From positions 81,108,551-81,172,550 of the forward strand of contig JAMXBB010000011.1 of the NCBI GenBank assembly GCA_024138015.1: a DNA stretch of 64,000 nt. Direction: 5' to 3'. The stretch is from Lumnitzera littorea (Eukaryota; Streptophyta; Magnoliopsida; Myrtales; Combretaceae). The notes beneath the pieces were generated by a model. It did not search any database, had not been told where the DNA came from, and saw only the letters and a list, made by a program, of their open reading frames with translations. Of this stretch, positions 1-9,515 are shown in pieces. Position numbers and translations under genes: made by a program. Each line of letters opens with the position of its first letter. The first letter of the stretch is position 1.

Positions 1-1127
1 ACCATCATTTTAGGGCTAAAAATTAACTTAAAATTTTTGAAAATTAATTTAAAAAAAAGGGCTTCGTAGCACTATTCTAAATCATATGAGAATCCTACAG
101 AAAAATTTCGAGCCCCAAACTACATCCCTAAGCCTATTTAATTTCCGGTTTAATCATGCTCGGTTTTGATCAATTTCTTAAGAACCCTATATTTCCAGAC
201 ATAATTAAACTAAATCAATATTTTTCCCTAAATCTACATACAATAAAACCTCAGAATAACAAGTTTCATAATTTTCTGGGCAAAATAACTAATTTTACAA
301 AATTATATAAAAATCGGGATGAGTAAATGACTAACCGATTCAAGGATTTCTGGCCGTCCAAACCCGGTCCAAGGCTGTCGGCCGGTCCAGACGCTGGTCC
401 TAGGGTAAGGTGGTGGTGGGTGGTGGTTCTAGTTCACCTTGCTAATCTGCACAGTTTTTTTTTTTTTCTGGAATTTCTCTCGATTTTTCTTGTGTTTCGA
501 TTTTTCTCAGATTACAAACTGTCCAAATGTCTTCTGTGAATTTTTTCCTTATTTATAGATAAACATAGTAATTAATGTGCATTAATTTGATGTGATTTTG
601 TCCATTTCCTTGATTTTAGGCTTTTAGTTTGGCAAAATCTTATTGGCTAATTTTTTTTCTTTTCAGCCACGACCTGATCTGGTTGCAGACCTCTCCTTCT
701 GATTTTTTTATAATTATTTTGTATTTTTCTTTAATTATTTACTTAATTTTCGGCCTATTTTAGCAATTACACGTATTTTTATCTATACGTAAATACATGT
801 AGGGTACACGTGAACATTCCTAAATATTATTTTGGTCGTTCTAAAATTTTTAGTATACATATAATCTATCTCTACTAATTTATTAGTTATTATATTACAC
901 TTTTTTCCTTTTCGGTAATTAGCAGTTATTATGCTTAAAATTTGAAAATTTTATAGTCTCCTATTTTACTACTCACTTTCTTAAATTTAAGTTTACAGGG
1001 TCATTTTTACTGGTATTTTGTTAAATAGTTTATAATTTGGGTTTGATCGGATCCTTTAGCCGATCGTCCTAAACCTTGGGTTTTAAGTTCAAACCTATGG
1101 TTACTTAGCTTGGCTTTACGGTTTACA
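1..1127 (-). mobile_element. LTR of the ~3-kb LTR family, inverted, cut by window start
   Basis: The reverse complement of this stretch matches the first ~1.2 kb of the LTR at 1247-4217. Shared blocks include the U3 start (TGTAA...AAGCCAAG), the ATCGGTTAAAGGATCCGATC-like block, a TATA-like box at about 547-554 read on the minus strand, and the CCACC-rich leader. It ends at 1127 with the family terminus TTACA. The rest lies beyond the left edge, so it could be a solo LTR or one end of a full element. Its target duplication cannot be tested. Confidence 0.85.
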
Positions 1128-1246
1128 AGCGACTTAACAAGACAAAGCTAATTAGGGGCATCTCTAGAGATGCTTATCCTTATGATGAACTGCTATAACC
1201 TGTAGACTTATTCAATAAGATTAGGACTAATAAGTGGTCGGGTAAG
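1128..1246. other. 119-bp spacer between inverted LTRs
   Basis: This short stretch separates the inverted LTR on the left from the direct 5' LTR on the right. It holds a small palindrome (GCATCTCTAGAGATGC) and no coding sequence. It is probably remaining pre-insertion DNA. Confidence 0.6.
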
Positions 1247-1838
1247 TATAAGTCCTAAAGTTAAGCCAAATAACTATAGGATTGAACTTAGAATATAAAG
1301 TTTAGGATGATCGGTTAAAGGATCCGATCAAACCTAAATTATAAACTATTGATAGAAAAATTAGTAAAAACGACTCTGTAAACTTGAATTTAAGAAAATA
1401 AGTAATAAAATAGGAGATTATAAAATTTTCAAATTTTAAGTATAATAATTGTTAATTACCGAAAAGGCGAAAAATGTAATCTAATAACTAATAAATCACT
1501 AGAGATAGATTATCTGTATACTAAAAATTATAAAATAATCTAAATAATAATTAGGAATGTTCACATGTACCTCACATGTATTTATGTGTAGATAAAAATA
1601 TGCAAAATTACTTAAATTGGCCAAAAACTTAGTAAATAATTAAAGAAAATTATTAATTAATTGAGGAAAAATCAGAAAAAAATCAGAAGGATAGGGAATG
1701 ATGAATATCTAGTTGTGGCAAGTCAGGAGCTGAAGAAGAAAAATTGGCCAATTAAAATCAAGCAACACAAAAGCCAAAAATTAAAGAATTTGGACAATGT
1801 CTTATTTAATTTAATGCATATTAATTACCACCAAGCTC

Positions 1839-1846
1839 TATAAATA
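1839..1846 (+). promoter_or_regulatory. TATA box of the 5' LTR
   Basis: TATAAATA in the context CTCTATAAATAGGG is at the same LTR position as 50738-50745 (+) and, on the minus strand, 11970-11977 and 19821-19828. Transcription would begin about 30 bases downstream, near 1870. Confidence 0.75.
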
Positions 1847-2094
1847 GGGAAAAAATTCACAGAACTCTTTTGGACAGTTAGAAATCAAAGAAAAATAGAG
1901 AGCTTTGAAAATTCAAGAGAAAAACATGAAAAAAAAAAAAGAAAAGAAAACTATGCGGTTAAGGCTAGTAAGCCAAACCTATACCCCACCACCACCACCC
2001 GGGATCGAGCCACCACCACCCCACTCTAGACTCACCGTCTAGGCCGGCCGACACACTTGGACCGGAGTTAGACAACTAAAAAGCATCGAACTAG

Positions 2095-3783
2095 GTAAAT
2101 CCCTTCTTTGCCCCAATTTTGTATAATTTCTTAAAATTAGTTATTTTGCCCAGAAAATTATGAAACTTGTTGTTTTGAGATTTTATTGTATGTAGATTTA
2201 GGAAAAAATAGTGATTTAGTTTAATCACGTTTGAAAATATAGGATTCTTAACAAATTAAGCAAAACCGAGCATAATTAAAGCTATAAATAAATAGGTTTA
2301 GGAATGTAGTTTAGAGCTCAATTTTTTTCTATAGAATTCTTAAGTGATATAAAACAGTGCTATGAAGCCATTTTTTTTAAAATTAATTTTCAAAATTTTT
2401 AAGTTAATTTTTAGCCCTAAAATGATGGAAAAATTGGGTAATTTTGGATTAATTAGGTGATTAAGACACTAATTATTGATTTAGATAGTAATTAGATGTT
2501 TAGGGATGTTAATCTCTGATGTAGAAACCTAATCCTAGCCTTTGGAGTATTAAGTGTAATTAATTTAGGAATTAGGTAGTAATTGTAGAAAATTAGAAAT
2601 ATGAGGAATTGAAAATTTAATAAATCTGAAAAATTAGGGTTATTTAGATAATATTATAATAAAAATCATAATATACTAAATCTGAAACAAAATTTAATTT
2701 TAGGTAATTATATAAAAATGTAAGATTTTCTCACATCGGGAATAAATCCGATACCCTAATTAGGATTAGCGTGTACTGAATAGTTTAGGATACTAAATTA
2801 AGATCCAATAGGATATTAGAATACTCGAGCTTAATGTGATTAATTTCACATTAGGATTTGAGTATATTTAAGAATTAAGAATAAAAACTAAAATCTAATT
2901 TAGGATCCAAACCCCGAAATAAAGTAAAAAGAATCACTAGTACATAATAGATATACATGGAAAAAAAAATGAGTTAAATTATAACTTAGAATAGGAATCC
3001 TTAAAGTATAAGTACTAAAAAGACCTATTTGTATTATAGGATACCCAGAGATGAATCAGCTTTGAATTAAGTGATCAGGCAATTGAGAAATTCTAAGTAA
3101 GTTGGGTTATTACTTACTGTATTAGAGTACTATCTTTAACTTACTGTATTAGAGTGCTATCTTTATGGTACTCGAAGACTTAGGATTGTATATGGTTGTA
3201 ATTGTAAGTACTTTACGTATGTGTTTGATGTATCTGAATTCGTGCTGAAATTTATGGTATGATTGATTTTGTGTTATGATTGAATTGGTGTGAATTGTTT
3301 GAAAACCCTAAATGAAATTTAATCTTATTCGACTCTAATGACCTAAAATATCATGCATTGCAGCCCGTTAGGGGATCATTAGGATTCTCCAACCAAATGC
3401 CGACTCCTTCGAAAGGGATAACGCGAAATTGCATAATAGTCCCTTCTTCATCCTTAATCGAACTAAGTGATAGGAGAGGAAGTTACGGCAAGGGTGAAGT
3501 CAATGGTTTGAAGGTAGTCGTAGGAGGAGCGAAGCCTCCATTGCATAAGCCTAGGTTTGGTTGTAAGCTACTGCATAACATGGAAACTCCTCAACCCGAA
3601 TTAGAGCGGGCGAAATTTCTCTGATTTCACAACGGACTGGACTACGTTGTGCGATAACACTTTATTGTTACATTGCATGAAAATAATTGCTTGATAATCT
3701 TATTTGTGTTTGTATACATTCATGAGTCTCCAATTCAACTTATTGTGCTGTAGTTGCTCATACCCTTATAGATCCTTTTGCAG
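2095..3783 (+). other. candidate leader intron inside the LTR
   Basis: A donor-like GTAAAT follows CTAG at 2091-2094, and an acceptor-like CCTTTTGCAG ends at 3783. At the matching position, other copies (minus strand) read ATCG then GTGAGTCC (exon end 11723), ATCG then GTAAGTTC (near 15532) and ATCG then GTTAGTC (near 325-335). The plus copy at ~50990 has lost the GT. The acceptor position is also AG in other copies (CAG ending at 9870 on the minus strand; TTTTGCAG near 52660). The intron would be about 1.7-1.85 kb. This is inferred from signals only, with no transcript evidence. Confidence 0.4.
3628..3651 (+). other. conserved LTR hairpin, copy in 5' LTR
   Basis: The 7-bp stem CACAACG / CGTTGTG encloses a 10-base loop containing YGGAC. 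The same hairpin occurs in every copy that covers this part: 52504-52527 (+) and, on the minus strand, 10004-10027, 17846-17869, 61303-61326 and 61963-61986. Several copies read CACGACG / CGTCGTG, with both partners of one pair changed. Confidence 0.6.
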
Positions 3784-4174
3784 GTCCTTATTTCTGAATA
3801 CTTCAAGTATTATGCCACCTTACAATTATCCAAAGGTTAGTTCTTTTTAAGCTAGGGGTGTGAGGATCAATTTACTTAGTAGTGATGTGTACCTAAAGTA
3901 TCCTTTGTAGTTTAAGGATGAAAGACTGATAGTTATTATGTAAATTAGTGAATCGTTGTATATATGTAGAATTTCCTAGAAAGTTCTGTAGACTTTACAT
4001 ATAATTATATATATTTATTCAAAATTTATGATATTTACCATAATTGTAGTTAAACATTTAATTGGACTGTTTACTTCAAAGTAAGGAGTCGTCAACGCCT
4101 TGTGTAGATCATGTCTATGGTAGGTATTGTAAAGCCAGTTACTATCATAGAATAGTTTACACGGCGGGATTGTA

Positions 4175-4206
4175 GCGACTCCGCGACTTCGCGACTTCGC
4201 GACTTC
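4175..4206 (+). repeat. 8-bp tandem repeat near LTR end (GCGACTTC)
   Basis: Four head-to-tail octamers are seen, the first being GCGACTCC and the other three GCGACTTC. The matching part of the LTR ending at 53092 has only about two units, so the array expanded in this copy. Confidence 0.85.
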
Positions 4207-4226
4207 GGGGCGTAACAGTTCTCGGT

Positions 4227-4238
4227 TGGTATCAGAAC
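4227..4238 (+). other. primer binding site (initiator tRNA-Met type)
   Basis: TGGTATCAGAAC differs by one base from the usual TGGTATCAGAGC complementary to the 3' end of plant initiator tRNA-Met. It lies nine bases after the LTR end and marks where minus-strand DNA synthesis of this retrotransposon starts. Confidence 0.85.
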
Positions 4239-4410
4239 GTAGTTTTAGTAGACTCGCTTTGAAGCGTCATACTTTAAAAGAAATAGATATTATAGGAATA
4301 TTGAGAGTAAGTAATATTAAGTGGGCGATAAAAGATTATATTAAGCATATGAAAACATAAGTAACCATAATGTTTAACATAGGAAATGTTAATTGGTTTA
4401 ATTATAATTA
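4239..4410. other. leader between PBS and upstream ORF
   Basis: AT-rich leader with no coding signal. It ends with AATTATAATTACAG, which resembles a splice acceptor, directly before the upstream reading frame. Confidence 0.5.
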
Positions 4411-5280
4411 CAGGGTCGAAGGGGGAAACTAATACATAGTTGGATACAATTCGGCTGGAATAGAGAAGTATCCCCTATTGATTATAGGGTTAGATTACAA
4501 CAGTTATTGATAGAATTAGCTAATTGGAATATCTTTAGGACAGTTGATGAGATTATTGACAAGTTTCATGATAAAATGTGCTATAGCTAGAAAGATGAGT
4601 TGGCACAAATGGAAATGAGTCTAGGACCTCAGTATAATAGATATACTGCTATAGCAGCTTTTGAGCAGAGATGGTTGAAGACAGAGAAAATTATAACTTT
4701 GATGATGCCCTTACGGTATTTTCCTACTAGGTTGGAGGATGAGAGACCATACCCAGCTAGTATTGCACACATCCCTACTAACATTCTATACATTCCCAGA
4801 TAGTACCCACCAGGGATTATTGATTAGTTTCCTCAGTTTCCAGAACTTGCTAGGGAAGGTATAGAGATACCATTGGACCCTAATCTTAAACCTGAGCCTA
4901 AGATACCAGAAAACCTACCTCCAGTTGAACCCCAAGAAGATGGAGTTCATATTGAAGAAGACCCTGAGGAGGACCTAGAAGAAGAAGATCCAGAAGAAGA
5001 CCCCAAGGAGGAGTAAGAGAATGAGGATAAACCTAGTATAGATATACATGCTGTAATTATGCAGGTGATTACAGACATTGCGATAGCTAGAGTAAGAGCT
5101 GGTGATACAGCCAAGTTGGATGATGATGATATGCAGGAGGTGATTGTGATTCTTGAGACTCTAGAGATAGTATTTGTAGACTCTGCATTAGATAGCGAGC
5201 ATGAGGATCACTCGATAGGAGGCCATGTAAATTACGATTCCTTTGATGGAGTAGCTACCATGGATTCAAAAGAAGATTAG
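4411..5280 (+). pseudogene. extra acidic ORF upstream of gag (ORF0), decayed
   Basis: One reading frame runs from about 4411 to the stop at 5280, broken only by in-frame stops (TAG near 4588, 4801 and 4825, TAA near 5014). Most fit C-to-T or G-to-A changes in CAG, CAA or TGG codons. About 290 residues: an N-terminal part with residues such as WNREVSPIDYRVRLQQLL, then a proline-rich stretch, then an acidic run (EEDPEEDLEEEDPEEDP) and an acidic C-terminus ending MDSKED. No zinc knuckle, protease or RT motif is visible. No initiator ATG is obvious, and an acceptor-like CAG sits just upstream, so translation may depend on splicing. I do not recognise the family. It could be a lineage-specific ORF as in some other plant Ty3/gypsy groups, or captured host sequence. 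Confidence 0.6.
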
Positions 5281-5812
5281 TTTAGTTAAATGACTAACTT
5301 GTTTTGGTTAGATAGATTTTTAATATGATCCAATAGCAATTTTGATGGAAACTGATGTATTTTAGGATCTTTTGATGTATTTGGACTTTTGATGTATCCT
5401 TTTGACTTTTGATGTACTTTGTAGCTTCTGGATCAAGCTAGACGTATGCTGTAATTAAGTTTGATATAGCCAGTTGATGTAATCTTTTGTCTTGTACAGT
5501 TGTAAAGATCGAGTATGTACTAGATTATGTAAGTAATGATGTAATCGAGTTGTAAATTTGATGTATGTATTCAAAAGTTATCGAGTTGTATCTTTTATTT
5601 TGACATTGTAATGATGATGATGTAAAGTTGAATGAAATATATAGTAGAAGTCAGACTACTAAGTACGTTGATTACAATGATATTGTCATTACTATTTTAT
5701 ATGAGTATATATTGCAAGCATTTATTAATTTATAAAAATTCTCTAAACAAAAGTAAGGCTAACTTATAGATAAATATGAATACAGGGTTATAAGTTAAAC
5801 TATTAAGCAATT
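5281..5812 (+). other. spacer between ORF0 and gag, 3'UTR-like
   Basis: No ORF. Between about 5340 and 5620 the stretch is T-rich and full of TGATGTA and TTGTAA words, resembling the upstream elements of plant polyadenylation signals. It could be the 3' end of a separate ORF0 transcript, or simple low-complexity DNA. Confidence 0.4.
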
Positions 5813-7142
5813 ATGGCTGAAGCTGGTAATGGGAGTAGTCAAAGAAGAACTGAAGAAAATCAAAATCCTCCACCACAAGCACCATCACCACCGAGAGAAC
5901 AATATGGACAAGATTTACCCCCACTGCCTTCACAAGAGAATATGCCTATTAGACAAATACTTGCCAGTATGCATACGATGATGAGACAATAACGAATGTT
6001 GATTCAACATCTTATGACTGGTGGTAATGTGGGAAACAAGAGACCCCAAGAAATTGAATAACGAATGGAGCAATCTCAAGAGGTAAATAAACTTCCTGAG
6101 TTTATAAAGGCTAACTATTACTTTGAAGGGCAGATGGGTAAGCTGGATGTAGCTAATGATTAGCTAGCCTAAATCGAACGGAGTTTTAAGGCTTTTAGAG
6201 TCCCTGAATCTCAAAAGTTATCTTATGGCACATTTATGTTAAAATTAGCTGCGAGAGTATGGTGTGACTCGAAACCAAGGCAACTCGGAAATAACATTGA
6301 TTGGCAACAATTAAAGGAGGAATTCAAGAAAGAGTATTTCCTTCATAGTGTTCAAAACAAAATGGTGCGAGATTTGTTTGAACTGAAGAAGGGAGGTATG
6401 AGTGTAACCCAGTATGAGACTGAATTTAATAGATTGTTACAATATGTACCTGGCTCATACCGAGATAATGTTGAGTTGAAGAAAGATTTGTTCCTTACCG
6501 GATTTAACCCCACAATGTGTTACAAGCTGTTAGATTATGGTTTCACTACTTACAATGAAGTGGTAGATAAGGCAAGACAACTGGAAGATAATCGTATGAG
6601 GATGCAACCAATGTGGAGTCAAAAGATCAACAAAGGATATCGACTTGGTCCATCATTTAAGAGATCATATCCCGATACCACTAGTAGCAGTTCTAGACAG
6701 AAGAGAAGGAGACCAGTAACTCTTGTTAGTAGCCCAGCGCAGTCAGTGCCTAGTTTGAGTTTTTACGACAAGGATGGTAATGTCAAATGTTGGAAGTATA
6801 GTGCAAATCATTTCTCGAGAAATTGTGCTCAGCTTAAGGGAAAATGTTTTATATGTGGGGATCCGAACCATAGACTGAAGGCATGCCCTAAGACGAAATT
6901 AGTAAAGTGTAATAAATTTAGTAGGAAGGGCCATTTCTCCAGATACTGTCCATAGTTTGTACAAGGAGCTAAGCGGACAGAAGGTTTTGATAACACCACT
7001 ACACTTGCTCGTGTCTTCACTCTAGAAGATATGGGAGTCAAGGAGAATGAGGATTTCTCATAATTTATGGAGGAATACTACCATGATGATGACGAGGAGA
7101 TCATGGGAGTTGAAGAAGAGAATGATGAATGACTTGTAATTG
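5813..7142 (+). pseudogene. Ty3/gypsy gag (capsid and nucleocapsid), decayed
   Basis: Starts at ATG (MAEAGNGSSQRRTEE) and keeps one frame to 7142 despite stops near 5991, 6059, 6161, 6170 and 6953. The longest open part is 6236-6955. It shows a Retrotrans_gag-type capsid region (ARVWCDSKPRQLG, WQQLKEEFKKEYF, LFELKKGGMSVTQYETEF), a basic linker (RQKRRRP) and nucleocapsid zinc knuckles. The middle knuckle CFICGDPNHRLKAC keeps CX2CX4HX4C; the flanking ones have lost a cysteine (CWKY..., CNKF...). The C-terminus is acidic (HDDDEEIMGVEEENDE). Gag normally builds the virus-like particle in the cytoplasm; this copy cannot make a full product. Its frame joins that of the protease through a putative intron. 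Confidence 0.88.
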
Positions 7143-7262
7143 GTACGTACTCAAACCATCTATTGTAATGATATTTCTTGGTGTGAATTAAATTAAAGTA
7201 TTTGTATTTCAAGATTTATGAATGCTAGTGTAGTTAGTAATCATAGTATTAGTACATTCCAG
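7143..7262 (+). other. putative spliceosomal intron between gag and protease
   Basis: Donor GTACGTACTC at 7143 and acceptor TACATTCCAG at 7262 bound a 120-bp, strongly AT-rich stretch, typical of plant introns. Removal joins the codon G|GA without changing frame (gag frame before, protease frame after). The protein then reads LVIGHVLINGQPAF and runs straight into the protease motif. An in-frame TGA at 7130-7132, probably a decayed TGG, precedes the donor. Introns are known in Ogre-type elements; here the intron lies at the gag-protease junction. Confidence 0.6.
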
Positions 7263-9515
7263 GACATGTGCTGATAAATGGACAACCTGCTTTCATACTG
7301 TTTGATACTGGTGCATCTCATTCCTTTGCAAGTTAGAAATTTGTAAATGAACAAGAAATTAGTGTGGTTACCGTTAATACAACCTATAAAGTTAAAACTC
7401 CGACTAAGGAGAAAGTAACAACTCGAGAAGTAATAACTGACGATAGAATAAAAATTCAGGAGAAGGAGTATTCTATAAGTCTTGTAATATTACCTTGACA
7501 TGGTTATGATGTGATAATGGGAATAGATTGGTTGTCTAAAAATAAAGCCATTGTAGAGTGTAGGAATAAAATTATCAATCTTAATGAGGGAGAAACGATA
7601 TTTCAAGGAAAGACTGGTGGAAGTAGGTTAAATTTATCAGTGATGGAGATATGTGACGAATTGTTTGAGACGAAAATAAAGGAAAATGATTGGAAATTTT
7701 GCTGGGTGTTTACTGTTGATGTAAAGAAAGAGATACCCAAAGTAGCAAACATATAGATAGCGAATGAATTCCCAGATGTATTTCCGAAGAATTTACCAGG
7801 TTTAGCCCCATCTCGAAAGTTAGACTTTACTGTAGAGTTAGTTCCTGGAACTGAGCCTATTTCTAAAGCTCCATATCGGATGTCACCTATAGAACTTCAA
7901 GAACTAAAGAAGCAACTTCAACAACTAAAGAAGCAACTTCAAGAGCTATTAGATAAGAAGTTTATTCGACCAAGTTTTTTACTATGGGGAGCACCTACTA
8001 TGAGATTATGTATAGACTATTGGGAGTTAAATAAGGTTACCATTAAAAATAGGTATCCGTTACTTCGTATTGATGATTTGCTTGACCAACTACAAGGTGC
8101 AACTGTGTTTTCTAGAATAGATTTAAAATCAGGATATCATCAATTATGAGTTAAGCTAGAAGATGTGCATAAGACTGCATTTAGGACTCGATATGGTTAT
8201 TATGAATTTTTAGTGATGCCATTTGGATTAACGAATGCTCCGACTGTATTCATAGACCTGATGAATCGCATATATCAACCATATTTGGATAAGTTTGTCG
8301 TGGTGTTTATTGATGATATTTTAATTTATTCAAAAACCAAGAAAGAGCATGCACATCATTTACGATTGGCATTACAGAAGTTGAAAGAGAATAAATTGTA
8401 TGCTTAGTTAAGTAAATGTGATTTTTGGTTGGATAGAATTTTTTTTTTTAGGTCATATTATATCTGGTAAAGGAATCTCTGTAGACCCGGATAAATTGAG
8501 AGCAGTAATGGATTGGAAGCAACCAACCATTGTGACTAAGATAAGGAGTTTTCTGGGTATGGCTGGATACTATCAACGATTCATAAAGGATTTTTCCAAA
8601 ATTGCCAAATCGTTGACTCGATTGACCTAGAAGGATATAAAGTTTAAATGGAGTGAAGATTGTGAAATGAGTTTTCAAGAGTTGAAGAAACGACTGGTTA
8701 CAGCACCAGTATTAACATTACCTGATCCGGATAAGCTTTATAATGTGTACAGTAGTGCTTCACAGAATGGATTAGGTTGTGTATTGATGCGAGATAAAAA
8801 AGTTGTTGCGAGATAAAAAAGTTGTTGCATATGCATCATGACAATTGAGGCCATACAAGAAGAATTACCCAACCCATGATTTAGAGTTAACAGCTATAGT
8901 GTTTGCTTTGAAGATTTGGAGATATTATCTTTATGGATAACGATATGAGATGTACACTGACTATAAGAGTTTGAAGTATCTCTTTACTCAGAAGGAGTTG
9001 AATTTAAGGCAAAGAAGGTGGTTAGAATTGATTAAAGATTATGATTTGAATATAAATTACCACCCTGGAAAGACCAATTTGATGGCGGATGCATTAAGTT
9101 GAAAGAATTATGAACAGGTTGCCTTACTATTAACACCTCAACGTGAACTAGTGCAAGAATTTAAGAGGATGCAAATTGGGTTTGATTAGTATGAACCTAA
9201 TAGTCAACTAATGAATTGGGAATTTCAACCTACTCTATTAGAGAGAATAAAGCAAAAGCAAAAGGAAGATGAGGGTCTGATGGAGATAAAAGAGAAATTA
9301 AGTAACGAACAATACCTTGACTTTAAGGTAGATGATACAGATATAATAAAGTTTAGAGGAAGAATATGTGTACCACAAGATGCTGATATAAGGAAGCAAA
9401 TTTTGGATGAAGCACACATTACAGGTTATACTATACACCCGGGAGGAAATAAAATGTACCAAGATTTAAAACTCATGTAATGGTGGAATGGGATGAAGAG
9501 AGAGGTGGCACAGTA
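7263..9515 (+). pseudogene. Ty3/gypsy pol part 1: protease, RT, RNase H, start of integrase
   Basis: Domains in order: aspartic protease (LFDTGASHSF, near 7300), then IMGIDWLSKN; reverse transcriptase with MRLCIDYWELNKVT, FSRIDLKSGYHQL, MPFGLTNAP and the catalytic FIDDILIYS (near 8310); the connection FLGHIISGKGISVDPDK; RNase H with YPTHDLELTAIVFALK and YHPGKTNLMADALS; then the integrase zinc region DEAHITGYTIHPGGNKMYQDLK. Damage seen: several stops, a poly-T frameshift near 8445, a 19-bp tandem duplication (8789-8826) that shifts the frame again, and loss of about nine residues between GAP and MRLCIDY. A solo LTR interrupts the gene at 9516. Confidence 0.92.
8789..8826 (+). repeat. 19-bp tandem duplication in RNase H region
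   Basis: Two identical copies (8789-8807 and 8808-8826) of a 19-bp unit starting GCGAGATAAAA. It moves the downstream RNase H and integrase into another frame, so it arose after the element lost function or inactivated it. Confidence 0.9.

Larger units (their letters stand above)
1247..4217 (+). mobile_element. 5' LTR of the decayed Ty3/gypsy element
   Basis: This is a long LTR of about 2.97 kb. The left end is TATAAGTCCTAAAG, against TGTAAGCCTTAAAG in the 3' LTR. The right end is GGGGCGTAACA, followed nine bases later by a primer binding site complementary to initiator tRNA-Met. Other copies are seen at 9516-12580, 17306-20430 and 50141-53092, and in fragments elsewhere. The TATA box lies ~590 bp in, so R plus U5 would exceed 2 kb, which is long for a plant retrotransposon. 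Left-end mutations (TG to TA) fit an old insertion. Confidence 0.92.

Noticed and set aside
327..539. ORF of 70 codons on the plus strand
   Set aside because: It reads antisense through the CCACC-rich leader of an inverted LTR. The frame is not kept in other copies.
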